DNA of 64,000 nt from Callorhinus ursinus (taxonomy: Eukaryota > Chordata > Mammalia > Carnivora > Otariidae), in assembly GCF_003265705.1 (NCBI RefSeq), contig NW_020312785.1, positions 128,242,024 to 128,306,023 on the forward strand, read 5' to 3'. Shown one piece after another: positions 53,808 to 64,000 of this stretch. Every line of letters begins with the position of its first letter. The first letter of the stretch is position 1. The notes below the pieces were generated by a model. It saw only the letters and a list, made by a program, of their open reading frames with translations, did no database searches and was not told where the DNA came from. The translations under genes and the position numbers were made by a program.

Positions 53808-56800
53808 CTAAATTCATATCTTTCAATAGTTACTCTGAATGTAAATGGGATAAATGCTCTAATCAAAAGACACAAGTTATAAGATTGGCTAAAAAAGCAA
53901 GATCCATCCATATGCTATCTACAAGAGACTCATTTTAGACCCAAAGACAATTCCAGATTGAAAGTGAGGGGGTGGAGAAACATCTACCATGCTAATGGAC
54001 ACCGAAAGAAAGCAATCCTTATATCAGACAAATTAGATTTTACACCAAAGACTGTAGTAGGGGATGAAGAGGTACACTATATCCTACTTAAAGGGTCTAT
54101 CCAACAAGAAGATCTAACAGTTAAAAATAGTTATGCTAACTTGGGAACAGCCAATTATATAAACCAATTAACAACAAAATTAAAGAAACACATTGATAAT
54201 AATACAATAATAGTTGAGGACTTTAACACCCCACTCACAGCAATGGACAGATCATCTAAGCAAAAGATCAACAAGGAAACAAGGGCTTTGAATTACACTG
54301 GACCAGATGGACTTCATAGATATATTCAGAGCATTCCATCATAAGGCAACAGAATACACATTCTTCTCGAGTGCACATGGAACATTCTCCAGAATAGATC
54401 ACATACTGGGTCACAAATTAAATCTCAACCAGTACCAAAAGATTGGGATTATTCCCTGCATATTTTCCGACCATGGTGCTTTGAAACTGGAACTCAGTCA
54501 CAAGAGGAAAGTCGGAAAGAACTCAAATACATGGAGGCTAAAGAGCATCTTACTAAAGAATGAACAGGTCAACCAGGAAATAAGGAAGAATTTAAAAATT
54601 CATGGAAACAAATGAAAATGAAAACACAACTGTTCAAAACCTTTTGGATGCAGCAAAGGTGGTACTTGGAGGGAAGTACATAGCAGTACAAGCCTTTGTC
54701 AAAAAATTAGAAAAGTCTCCAATACACAAGCTAACCTTATACCTAAAGGAGGTGGAGAAAGAACAGCAAATAAAGCCTAAACCAAGCAGGATAAGAGAAA
54801 TTATTAATAAAGATTAGAGCAGAAATCAATGAAATAGAAACCAAAAGAACAGTAGAACAGAAATTAGAAGCTCGTTCTTTGAAAGAATTAATGAGACTGG
54901 TAAAACCCTGGCCAGACTTATCCAAAAGAAAAGAGAAAGGACCCAAATTAATAAAATCATGAATGAAAGAGGAGAGATCACACCAACACCTAGGAAATAC
55001 AATTATAAGAACATATTATGAGCAACTATATGCCAGCAAATTAGGCAATCTGGAAGAAATGGACATATTCCTAGAAACTTTTAAACTACCAGAACTGAAA
55101 CAGGAAGAAATAGAAAACCTGAACAGACACATAAACAGCAAAGAAATTGAAGCAATAATCAAAAATCTCCCAACAAATAAGAGTCCAGGGCTGGACGGCT
55201 TCCCAAGAGAATTCTACCAAACATTTAAAGAAGAATTAATACCTATTCTTCTTCTGAAACTGTTCCAAAAACTAGAAATGGAAGGAAAACTTCCAAACAT
55301 GTTCTATGAGGCCAGCATTACTCTGATCCCAAAACCAGACAAAGACCCCACAACAAAGGAGAACTACAGACCAATCTCCCTGATGAACCTGGATGCAAAA
55401 ATGCTCACCAAGATATTAGCTAATGGGATCCAACAGTACATTATTCACCATGACAAAGTGGGATTTATTCCTGGGCTGCAAGGGTAGTTCAAAATTCACA
55501 AGTCAATCATATGATACATCACATTATAAAGGAAAGGACAAGAACCATATGATCCTCTCAATTGATGCAGAAAAAGCATTTGACAAAATACAGCATCTTT
55601 CTTGATTAAAACTCTTCACAGTATAGGGATAGAGGGAACATACCTCAATATCATAAAAGCCATATACAAAAAACTTACAGTGAGTATCATTCTCAATGGA
55701 GAAAAACTGAGAGCTTTTCCCCTAAGGTCAGGAACATGACCACATGCCCACTCTCACCACTGTTGTTCAACATAGTACTAGCAGTCCTAGCTTCAGCAAT
55801 CAGACAACAAAAAGAAATAAAAGGCATCTGAGTAGGCGAATAAGTCAAATTCTCACTCTTTGCAGATGACATGATACTTTATGTGGAAAATCCAAAAGAC
55901 TCGACCTCAAAATTGCTAGAACTCACACAGGAATTCAGCAAAGTCACACAATATAAAATCAATGCATAGAATTCGGTTACATTTCTATACACTAACAATG
56001 AGACAGAAGAAAGAGAAATTAAGGAATCAGTCTCATTTACAATTGACCAAAAACCATAAGGTACCTAGGAATAAACCTAACCAAAGAGGTAAATGATCTA
56101 TACTCTAAAAACTACAGAACAGTTATGAAAGAAACTGAGAAAGACACAAAGAAATGGAAAAACATTCCATGCTCATGGATTGGAAGAATAAATATTGTTA
56201 AAATATCTATGCTGTCCAGAGCAATCAATTGCTCATTGCACATTCAATGCAATCCCTATCAAAATAGCATCAACATTTTTCACAGGGCTGGAACAAATAA
56301 TCCTAAAATTTGTATGGAAACAGAAAAGACCCCAAATAACCAGAGGAATATTGAAAAAGAAAACCAAAGCTGGTGGCATCACAATTTCAGACACAAGCTC
56401 TATTACAAAGTGGTAATCATCAAGACAATAGGGTACTGGCACAAAAACAGACACATAGATCAATGGAACAGAATAGAGAGCCCAGATATGGACCCTCAAC
56501 TCTATGGTCAACTCATCTTCAACAAAGCAGGAAAGAATATCCAATGAATAAAGGACAATGTCTTCAACAAATGGTATTGGGATAATTGGACAGCCACATG
56601 TAGAAGAATGAAACTGGGCCATTCTCTTACATCATACACAAAGATAAACTCACAATAGATGAAAGACCTAAATGTGAGACAGGAATCCATCAAAATCCTA
56701 GAGAACAGAGGAGAATAGAGCTACCCTGTGACCCAGGAATTGCACTACTAGGGATTTACTCCAAAGATACAAATGTAGTGATCCAAAGGGGCACCTGCAC

Positions 56801-57150
56801 CCCAATGTTTAAGCAGCAATGTCCACAATATCCAAACTATGGAAAGAGCCCAGATGTCCATCAACAGATGAATGGATAAAGAAGATGTGGTATACATATA
56901 TATAATGAAATACTATGCAGCCATCAAAAAAATGAAATGGCTCTTGCCATTTGTAACGACGTGGATGGAACTAGAGGGTATTATGCTAAGCAATGAATGG
57001 ATAAAGAAGATGTGGTATATATATACAATGGAATATTATTAAGCCATCAGAAAGGTGAATACTTACCATTTACATCAATGTGGATGGAACTGGAGGGTAT
57101 TGTGCTGAGGGAAATAAGTCAATCAGAGGAAGACAACTATCATATGGTTT
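53808..57150 (+). pseudogene. L1-E ORF2 remnant
   Basis: The family start ATG reads ATA at this copy (ACAATAGCACTAAATTC). Pieces: endonuclease 53958-54344 and 54307-54615 (FSRIDHILGHK; SDHGALKLEL), RT 54963-55487 and 55423-55605 ([12 protein letters not shown]), then an intact [12 protein letters not shown] at about 55858 in a broken frame, and thumb pieces at 56125-56547. Many frameshifts and a late deletion are present. Confidence 0.85.
56869..57117 (+). repeat. Tandem duplication of about 125 bp in the L1-E 3' region
   Basis: The block starting AATGGATAAAGAAGATGTGG occurs at 56871 and again at 56995, each followed by a TATATATA stretch, CAGCCATCA/AAGCCATCA and GTGGATGGAACT. The two copies have diverged. 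Confidence 0.8.
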
Positions 57151-57435
57151 CACTCATATGTGGAGTATAAGAAATGGTGTAGAGGACCATAGGGGAAGGG
57201 AGGGAAAATTGAATGGGAAGTCATCAGAGAGGGAGAAAAACCATGAGAGACTCTTAACTATAGGAAACAAATTGAGGGTTGTTGGAGGGGATGTAGGTAG
57301 GGGGATGGGGTAATTGGGTAATGGGCATTAAGGAGAGCATGTGATGTGATGAGCACTGGGTGTTATATGGAACAGGTGTATTACTGAACTCTATAGCTGA
57401 AACTAATGATGTCATATATGTTGGTTAATTGAATT

Positions 57436-57436
<1 letters not shown>

Positions 57437-57466
<30 letters not shown>

Positions 57467-57637
57467 TTTGACAGAGAGAGAGAGAACACAAGCAGGGGGA
57501 GTTTCAGGCAGAGGGCGAGGGAGAAGCAGATTCCCTGCTAAGCAGGGAGCCCAATGTGGAACTCAATCCCAGTATCCTGGGATCATGACCTGAGCCGAAG
57601 ACAGATGCTTAACCAACTGAGCCACCCAGGTGCCCGG
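57437..57637 (-). mobile_element. SINEC, minus strand, in the L1-E tail
   Basis: It starts with (TTTA)n and GACAGAGAGAG and ends GAGCCACCCAGGTGCCCGG. The flanks TTAATTGAATTTTA and TAGTTGAATTTA form an imperfect duplication of L1-E 3' sequence. Confidence 0.95.
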
Positions 57638-57675
57638 CTAGTTGAATTTAAATAAAAGAAAAAGATGTTAGTTTT

Positions 57676-57708
57676 AATTAATTAATTAATTAATTAATTA
57701 ATTAATTT
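57676..57708. repeat. (TTAA)n simple repeat at the L1-E 3' terminus
   Basis: Eight or so AATT/TTAA units directly before the AAAAAAGC end and target duplication of L1-E. It probably grew from the element's A/T-rich tail. Confidence 0.85.
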
Positions 57709-57733
57709 AAAAAAGCAAAAAACCTTCAGATAA

Positions 57734-58984
57734 TCAACAGCTGTCATTTTAAGCATCTATGAAATTAAGACAGTATTTGGAGACAAGATTATTTTAGAAA
57801 TGTTTCACACCAACACCTGAGAAAAATTTCCTCAATTGTAAAAATGTTCCTTCATTTTATATTCCCACAGAATGCTAGGTTATGAAAAGTTAAAGTAAAA
57901 GGATTTTCAACAATCTTAGCAACTAGGTAAACAATACACTTCTCTGTAACAGGTTACCTCAGATAAATCTAATTTACTTTTAAATCATAAAAAATAGAAA
58001 CAAGGAAATGAAAATGGTAAAAATATCTTTACTTTGATAGTTTTTCTTATTGTCATTTCAACCTAATGAAGAAACATATATGTGGGAATTATAATTTAAA
58101 TTAAAACACTAGGTGGTGTTCTAAGGATTGGAGGATTTCTTGGTGAGAGAGAAGATATCAAATATAGCCATCATGCATTGTATAGCTTTTATTTTTAAAT
58201 TGCTGTCATCATTTGAAAGAAGAACTATAATTACTCATGTGATTAACAGATTCATGTAATTGGAACAGGAAAAAATGCTCATTAGAAAGGTTGGCTCTGG
58301 ACACAACAAAAATAAACTTACATAGCCTGCCTCTGACTAACAGAGAGGGCTGGGTGAGAGAGCCCTGCCAAGTATTTGAACACATAATGCAAGTCCTATA
58401 ATTTCAAAGTACTACCAGTGTTTTGTGTATTGACAGACCTGATATTCATGGATAGGCAAAGGAATCACTGTATCACAGTTGTTAAAATATTGAAAGATTT
58501 TCCTACCAGCTTATAAATAAGTGCTATCCTAACCACCACCACCACACCCTCCCACAGCATAATTACACTAGACCCTCCCCTAGAACCACCTCTCCCACCT
58601 TCAACTACCAGATTTAAGCCTGGCTCAGTATGAAATCTCTGGCATAATATCCAGGGGAGTTGTTAAATATTATTAATATCATCCCTAAGTAGGGACCCAG
58701 AGTCAACAGATTTACTCAGAGAATTTTAATAGCAGGCTCTTCAGATATGAAAGGAAAAAAAGAATTTAGTTTGAGTAGAGTTGGGAAAGCTAAGGATCTC
58801 TGAATAAGTATTTAACAAGGATATGGGGGGTGGAGGAAGCCAAAGGGAAGAGAGCAAGGGTCTCAGAATGAAAGGTACCCTGAGTAACATAATCCTTTGG
58901 TGTGAGAATTGAGGGCTGGTGAAAAAACTGTACCTACAGTAATAAAGGAACTTGAGAGAAAATCATGCTAATAGTCAACTTTAA
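57734..58984. other. Unassigned non-coding sequence
   Basis: No gene or repeat family was recognised over 1.25 kb. Confidence 0.45.

Positions 58985-59012
<28 letters not shown>
58985..59012. repeat. Poly(T) run of 28
   Basis: An uninterrupted T homopolymer following TAGTCAACTTTAA. It could be the tail of a minus-strand retroelement, but no element body is recognisable to its right. Confidence 0.9.
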
Positions 59013-59015
<3 letters not shown>

Positions 59016-60641
59016 AAATCATGAGATAATCTCTGCAGTTAGCTTCCAAAAAGTTCAAACACTAGTGTATTGCAATATATTACTGCTGTTTGGGAGAATG
59101 GAAGCAAGTGAAGTATGTCCCATGGCTGGAGAAATACGAATTTAGTAATAAGGGTAGAGGTAATATGAGAAATAAGCTGCAGCACAAAATGATGTTGCAG
59201 AAGAGATTAGTGAACTTGAGGACATAGCAATAGAAACTGTCTAAAATGAAACAGAGAAAAAGGACAATCCAAACAATAACCAGAAATTTGGTTAGTTGTG
59301 GGACAACTTAAATGGCCTGACAAATATGAAATTAGTGTCTCAAAAAGAGGAGAGAGGGACTACAGAAAAAATATTCAAAGCCATAACAGCAAAAACATTC
59401 CCAAATTTGATAAAAACCCTAAGCCCACAGATCTAAGTACATCAAACACAAGAAACAAAAAGAAAACTACACAAAGGCAAATCATAGTCTAATAACTCAA
59501 AACCAGTAATAAAAAGAAAATCTGAAAAGCACTCATAACAAAAATAGATACAAAACACATAAGAGAACAAAGAGAAGGATGATAGAGGATTACTCATCAG
59601 AAAAAAAAATGGAAAAAAATCATTAAAGTACTAAAAGTAAAAAAAAAAAGTCAACCTAGAATTCAATTTCCAATGAAAATATCTTTCACAAATGACATTA
59701 AAAGGCAGAAAGAATTTATCTCCAGCAGATGTGCACTACCAGAAAAAGTTAAAGGATGTCCTTCAGGCAAAATGAAAATGACACCAGATATATGCACTTA
59801 CGCAAATAAAGGAAAAGCACCAGAAATGGAGTAAATATTTTTAAAATCTTTCTCATTATTTAAATACTTTTAAAAGATTATAGACTGTTTAAATAAAAAC
59901 AATAATAATGTGTGTGTTTGTAACATATGTGAAAATAAAATGTATGACAACAATAGCACAAATGCCAGGAGAGGAAAATTAGAAGTATACTGTTTAAAGG
60001 ATTTCATATGAAATATGAAGTGATATAATACTGCTTGATGGTAGATTATGATGATTTTCAGATGTACACTGTAAACTCTTTTAAAAACTACCAAAATAAT
60101 AAAATACAATTTACAGCTAATAAGCCAACAAAAGATAAAATGAAGCACAAAAATACATTCTATTAATTCAAAAGAAGGCAGAAAGTGTAGAAAGAGGAAT
60201 AAAGAATAAATAAGATAAATAAAAAACAAATAGCATGATGATATTTTTAAACCTAAATGTATCAATACTTAACTCAAAAATAAATGGTATAAATAGCCCT
60301 AAAAAAGGCAAAGACTAATATATATATATTTTTTAAAAACTCAACTACATGCTGTCTACAAGAAACACACTTCAAATACAAAAATACTAATAGGCTAAAA
60401 GTAAAAGTAGGGTATAATATATATCATGCTTAAACTATTTATAGAAAAGGAGAAGGGCTACATTTATATAAGACCATGTAAATTTCATAAGCAGTGATGA
60501 AGATGATAAATTGTTGATTCATCAAAATAACACAGCTTAAAAATACATAAAGCAAGAATTGATATAATCTTAGGAAAAACACACAAATCCACAATCATAG
60601 TCTGGTATCTCAATATTCCTCTTTCAATAATTGATGAAACT

Positions 60642-60848
60642 GGGGCTCCTGGGTGTCAGTCAGTTAAGCATCTGACTTCGGCTCAGGTCATGATCTCAGG
60701 GTCCTGGGATGGAGCCCTACGTCAGGTTCTCTGCTCAGTGGGGAGTCTGTTTCTCCCTCTCTGTCTGTGCACGCACTCTTTTTCTCTCTTGCTCTCACTA
60801 TCTCTCAAGTAAATAAATAAAATCTTTAAAAAATGTTTAAATAAATAA
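60642..60848 (+). mobile_element. SINEC in the L1M
   Basis: GGGGCTCCTGGGTGTCAGTC head with six bases of box A missing. AAATAAATAAAATC tail. The flanks AATAATTGATGAAACT and AAACAATTGACAGAAC are an imperfect duplication. Confidence 0.9.
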
Positions 60849-60998
60849 ACAATTGACAGAACAAGTAGACAGAAGTCAGTAAGAATAAGAAGATTTGATC
60901 AACACTCTCAGCCAAGTTGTCCTGACTATTACAGAACTTTCCACCTAAAAAATACAGGATACATTCTTCTAACATAACATAAAACATTTATCAAGATA

Positions 60999-61226
60999 GG
61001 GGCGCCTGGGTGGCTCAGTCGTTAAGCGTCTGCCTTTGGCTCAGGTCATGATCCCAGGGTCCTGGGATGGAGCCCCTCATTGGGCTCCCTGCTCAGCAGG
61101 AAGCCTGCTTCTCCCTCTCCCACTCCCCCTGCTTGTGTTCCCTCTCTCGCTGGCGCTGTCTCTCTCTCTGTCAAATAAATAAAATAAAATCTTAAAAAAA
61201 AATGTAAAGAAAAATAAAATAAAATA
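60999..61226 (+). mobile_element. SINEC with perfect 18-bp target duplication
   Basis: GGGGCGCCTGGGTGGCTCAG head and young tail block. AAAACATTTATCAAGATA at 60981-60998 is repeated exactly at 61227-61244. It is probably one of the most recent insertions in the window. Confidence 0.95.
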
Positions 61227-62904
61227 AAAACATTTATCAAGATAGACCATATTCTGGACCATAAAACAAGTCTCAATAAAAAAGGATTCAAGTTATAAAA
61301 AGTATAATCTCATCATAAATGGGTTAAATCATAAATCATTGACAGAAAGATATATGGAAATTCCCTAAATATTCATAACCTAAAATTTCCAACCTAAATT
61401 TGGAACTACTTCTAAATTATTCACGAGTCAAAGAAAAAAAAAATCAAGATGAAAATTAGAATTTTGAACTAAATTAAAATTAAAACACAGCATATCAAAA
61501 TTAGTTGGATGCTGTTTAGAAATTTATAGTATCTTTCACCTATATAGAAAAAGAAAAAAAAAGGCTCAAACCAATAATCTAAGTTTTTACCTTAAGAAAC
61601 TAGCAAAAGAAGAGCAAATTAAATCCACAGGAAGTAGAAGAAAGGAAAAAGTAATAATCAGAATGAAAATCAATGACAAAAAAGGGAAAAACAGTAGAAA
61701 GAATAAAAACTAACAGTCAATTATTTGAGATCAATTAAGTTGATAAACCTTTAGACAGATGGACCATGAAAAAAGAAAGAAAATATAAATTACTAATACC
61801 AGGAATGAGAAGGATGACATCACCACAAATTCTATAGATAATAAAAAGATAATAAGGAAATAGTATGAACAACTTTATGAAAATAAATTTAGCCACATAG
61901 ATGAAACAGACAAATCCCACAAAAGACCAACTACAACTACCAAACTACACTCAAAAAGAAACAGATAATCTGAAAAGCATAATATCTATTAACAAAACTG
62001 AGTTTACAGGTTAAAATCTTCCCACAAAGAAAACTCCAATCCCACATGGCCTCAATGGGAAATTCTACCAAACATTTAAAAAAGAAATAATAACAATTCT
62101 ACAAATGCTTTCTTAGAAAACTGAAGAGGCAGAAATGCTTCCTGACTTACTCTATGAGGCTAGCAATATCTTAATATCAAATAAAGGCATTATAAGAAAA
62201 AAAACTACAACCCAATATCCCTTATGAACACAATGTGAATATTCTAAACAAAATTTTAGCATATTAAATTAAAGAAAATACCAAAAGGAATAACACATCA
62301 TGACCAAGTGTGATTTAATCCCAAGAATACAAAGTTGGTTTAACATATGAAAATCAATCAATATAAAGAATATGAACAAACTGGGGAAAAAAAGAAAGAA
62401 GAGAAAACCCATATATTTATCTCAATAGACACAAAAGTATTTTATAATATCTAACATCCATTCATGAGAAGAACTTTCAGCAAACTAGGAACACTTTTTA
62501 CTCCTAGAATAGTTAACTGTTATAAATACAACTACATTTATAATCATTGTCATGAAAAACTTATAGTCAATGTCATATTCAATGGTAAAAGATGAAATTA
62601 TCTAAGGGGAACCCTAAGATCAGCAACAAGACAAAGATTTTCAATCTCACAGTCTCTATTCAGCATTGTACTAGAGGTTCTAGCTAGTATAATAAGTCAA
62701 GAAAACAAAATCAAATTCACCCAGGGAAAGGAAAAATTAAAACTGACATGATTGTCTCTGCAGAAAATCTGATGGAATATACAAAAAAAAGCTACAGAAT
62801 TAGTAAAAGAAGTGGTAGGATAAAAAGTCAATAAATAAAACTCCATGTATTTCGATATGCTAGCAATGAAGAATCAGATATTAAAGTTAAAAATCATGAT
62901 CACT

Positions 62905-63095
62905 GGGGCACCTGGGAGGCTTAGTCGGTTAAGCATCTGCCTTTGGCTCAGATGATACCAGGGTCCTGGGATCAAGCCCTACATTGGGCTCTCTGCTCAG
63001 TGGAGAGCATGCTTCTCCCTCACCCTCTGCCTGCTGCTCCCCCTGTTTGTGCTCTCCCTCTCTCTCTCTGTCAAATAAATAAATAAAATCTTTTT
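62905..63095 (+). mobile_element. SINEC with perfect 16-bp target duplication
   Basis: GGGGCACCTGGGAGGCTTAG head. AAAAATCATGATCACT lies at 62889-62904 and 63096-63111. Confidence 0.95.
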
Positions 63096-63355
63096 AAAAA
63101 TCATGATCACTTATATAGCATCAAAATACTTGAAGTAATCAAGAGTAGATCTTACAAAATTTGTGAAAGACCAGTACATTGAAGTACAAACATTACTGAG
63201 AGAAATTTAAAAAGATCTAAATAAATAGAATGATATATGGATTTATATGTTGAAAGACTCTGTATCCGTTCTCCCAAATTGATGTATAGATTTAATGTGA
63301 TCCCAATAAGATCCCAGAAATGTAGAAATTGGCAAAGTGGATCTAAAATTCACAT

Positions 63356-63593
63356 GGGGGCTCCTGGGTGGGTCAGTAGGTTAAGCATCTGACTCTTGAT
63401 TTCAGCTCTGGTCAAGATCTTGGGGTCATGGGATCAGGCCCCATGTTGGGTTCCAGGCTCAGCTGGGAGACTGCCTGGGATTTTCTCCCTCTTCTTCTCC
63501 CTTCCCTTCTGCCCCTTCCCTTACTTATGCTTGTGCGAATACTCTCTAAGATAGATAAATAAATAAAATCTTCTAAAAATTTTTAAAAATTAT
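63356..63593 (+). mobile_element. SINEC, first of a pair, older type
   Basis: GGGGGCTCCTGGGTGGGTCAG head and the older CTGACTCTTGATTTCAGC body, with a long diverged CT region. The outer duplication AAAATTCACATGG (63345-63357) recurs only after the second SINE at 63847-63859. Confidence 0.9.
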
Positions 63594-63846
63594 GGGGCAA
63601 CTGGGTGGCTCAGTCGGTTGAGCATCTGCCTTCAGCTCAGGTCATGATCCCAGGGTCCCGAGATCGAGCCCGCATCAGGCTCCCTGCTCAGCAGGGAATC
63701 TGCTGCCCCCTATTCCTCTGCCTCTCCCCTGCTCATGCTCCATGCTCTTTCTCTCTCTCTCTCAAATAAATAAAACCTTTAAAAAAATAAATATAAATAA
63801 ATAAATAAATAAAATAATTAATTAACTTAAAGAATTGAAAATAAAT
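63594..63846 (+). mobile_element. SINEC, second of the pair, with (AAAT)n tail
   Basis: GGGGCAACTGGGTGGCTCAG head starting in the A-rich tail of the previous SINE. It ends in a long AAAT/AATTAATT tail. Confidence 0.9.
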
Positions 63847-63906
63847 AAAATTCACATGGAAGCAGAAAAGACTCAGAGGAGCCAAAACAACTAAAAAAGT
63901 ACAAAG

Positions 63907-64000
63907 TTTCCATAGTTTGGCTATTGTGGACATTGCTGCTATAAACATCGGAGTGCACATACCCCTTTGGATCACTAAGATGTCCATCGACAGATGAATG
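63907..64000. mobile_element. L1 3' end with 5' inversion, running off the window
   Basis: 63907-63974 is reverse-strand L1 (its complement reads GATCCAAAGGGG.., CAATGTCCACAATAGCCAAA, CTATGGAA). From 63977 the plus-strand L1 continues (AGATGTCCATCGACAGATGA) at nearly the adjacent consensus position. This head-to-head layout is the product of twin priming. The 3' part lies beyond the window. Confidence 0.85.

Larger units (their letters stand above)
51613..57718 (+). mobile_element. L1-E: full-length, decayed L1
   Basis: The start GAGTTTCAGTGGAAGGTGGCAG is followed by a 5' UTR, ORF1, ORF2 and a 3' end in (TTAA)n. The duplication AAATCTTCAGATAA at 51599-51612 recurs as AAACCTTCAGATAA ending at 57733. 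A partial SINE sits in the 5' UTR, a whole SINE near the 3' end, and about 0.55 kb of late ORF2 is missing at 56705. Divergence from L1-B and L1-C is greater than between B and D, suggesting an older copy. Confidence 0.95.
59160..63905 (+). mobile_element. Ancient L1M element interrupted by five SINEs
   Basis: ORF1-end words occur at 59650-59860 (TCAACCTAGAATTCAATTTCC, TAAAGGATGTCCTTCAGGC). ORF2 words run from 60340 (CATGCTGTCTACAAGAAACACACTTC) through 62050 (CTCAATGGGAAATTCTACCA), 62290 (TCATGACCAAGTGTGATTTAATCC) and 62640 (CAGCATTGTACTAGAGGTTCTAGC) to 63340. No long ORF survives. Divergence is far above that of L1-A to L1-F, and the 3' end is cut off near 63905 by another L1. The start is approximate. 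Confidence 0.8.

Noticed and set aside
59870..60265. 131-codon minus-strand hydrophobic ORF
   Set aside because: It is the antisense of A-rich L1M sequence; T-rich codons give a phenylalanine/leucine-rich pseudo-membrane protein.

Overview
The window is a stretch of mammalian nuclear DNA from a carnivoran. The key diagnostic is a set of about twenty tRNA-Lys-derived SINEs of the SINEC/CAN type, each with a head reading GGGGCGCCTGGGTGGCTCAG, a CT-rich middle and an AAATAAATAAAATC tail. The head differs from the usual dog SINEC_Cf and the tail block (CCCCCTGCTTGTGTTCCCTC) resembles bear, panda, seal or mustelid SINEs. I therefore infer a non-canid caniform, without naming a species. I see no conventional multi-exon gene, no bacterial-style operon and no CRISPR. 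The window looks intergenic or intronic, and well over half of it is transposable elements.

Layout. 1-14800: mostly ancient DNA with MIR, L2 and HAL1 remnants, an MLT1 (ERVL-MaLR) solo LTR at 9924-10380 and two SINEs. 14820-18460: 3' part of an old L1 (L1-A) broken by three SINEs and by a processed retrocopy of C4orf3 (another-regulin, ALN), a SERCA-regulating micropeptide. The retrocopy ORF is intact and its transcript appears to end in a SINE polyadenylation site. 18945-19735: a Tigger (pogo-type) DNA transposon remnant. 19895-26943: full-length L1-B with a 1.8-kb 5' UTR. 27000-30560: quiet ancient sequence. 30577-36536: full-length L1-C with a perfect 17-bp target duplication. 37358-38060: short L1-F. 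38740-38803: truncated U4 snRNA pseudogene. 39375-44430: scattered SINEs, MIRs and short L1 3' ends. 45045-49027: minus-strand L1-D, whose 5' UTR lacks its interior at a junction that matches splice sites. 49355-51162: SINEs. 51613-57718: full-length but decayed L1-E. 58985-63905: an ancient L1M riddled with five SINEs. 63907-64000: start of an L1 3' end with a 5' inversion, running off the window.

The elements interact only as a record of nested insertion. L1 machinery supplied the SINEs, the U4 pseudogene, the C4orf3 retrocopy and the short L1 3' ends, and target-site duplications allow the order of many events to be read. All L1 ORFs seen here are broken. The one ORF that could still encode a meaningful protein is the 68-residue C4orf3/ALN-like micropeptide at 15103-15309. 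The most interesting items are that retrocopy with its SINE-borne 3' end, the splice-like 5' UTR of L1-D, and the recurrent birth of microsatellites at one fixed position in several L1 3' ends.
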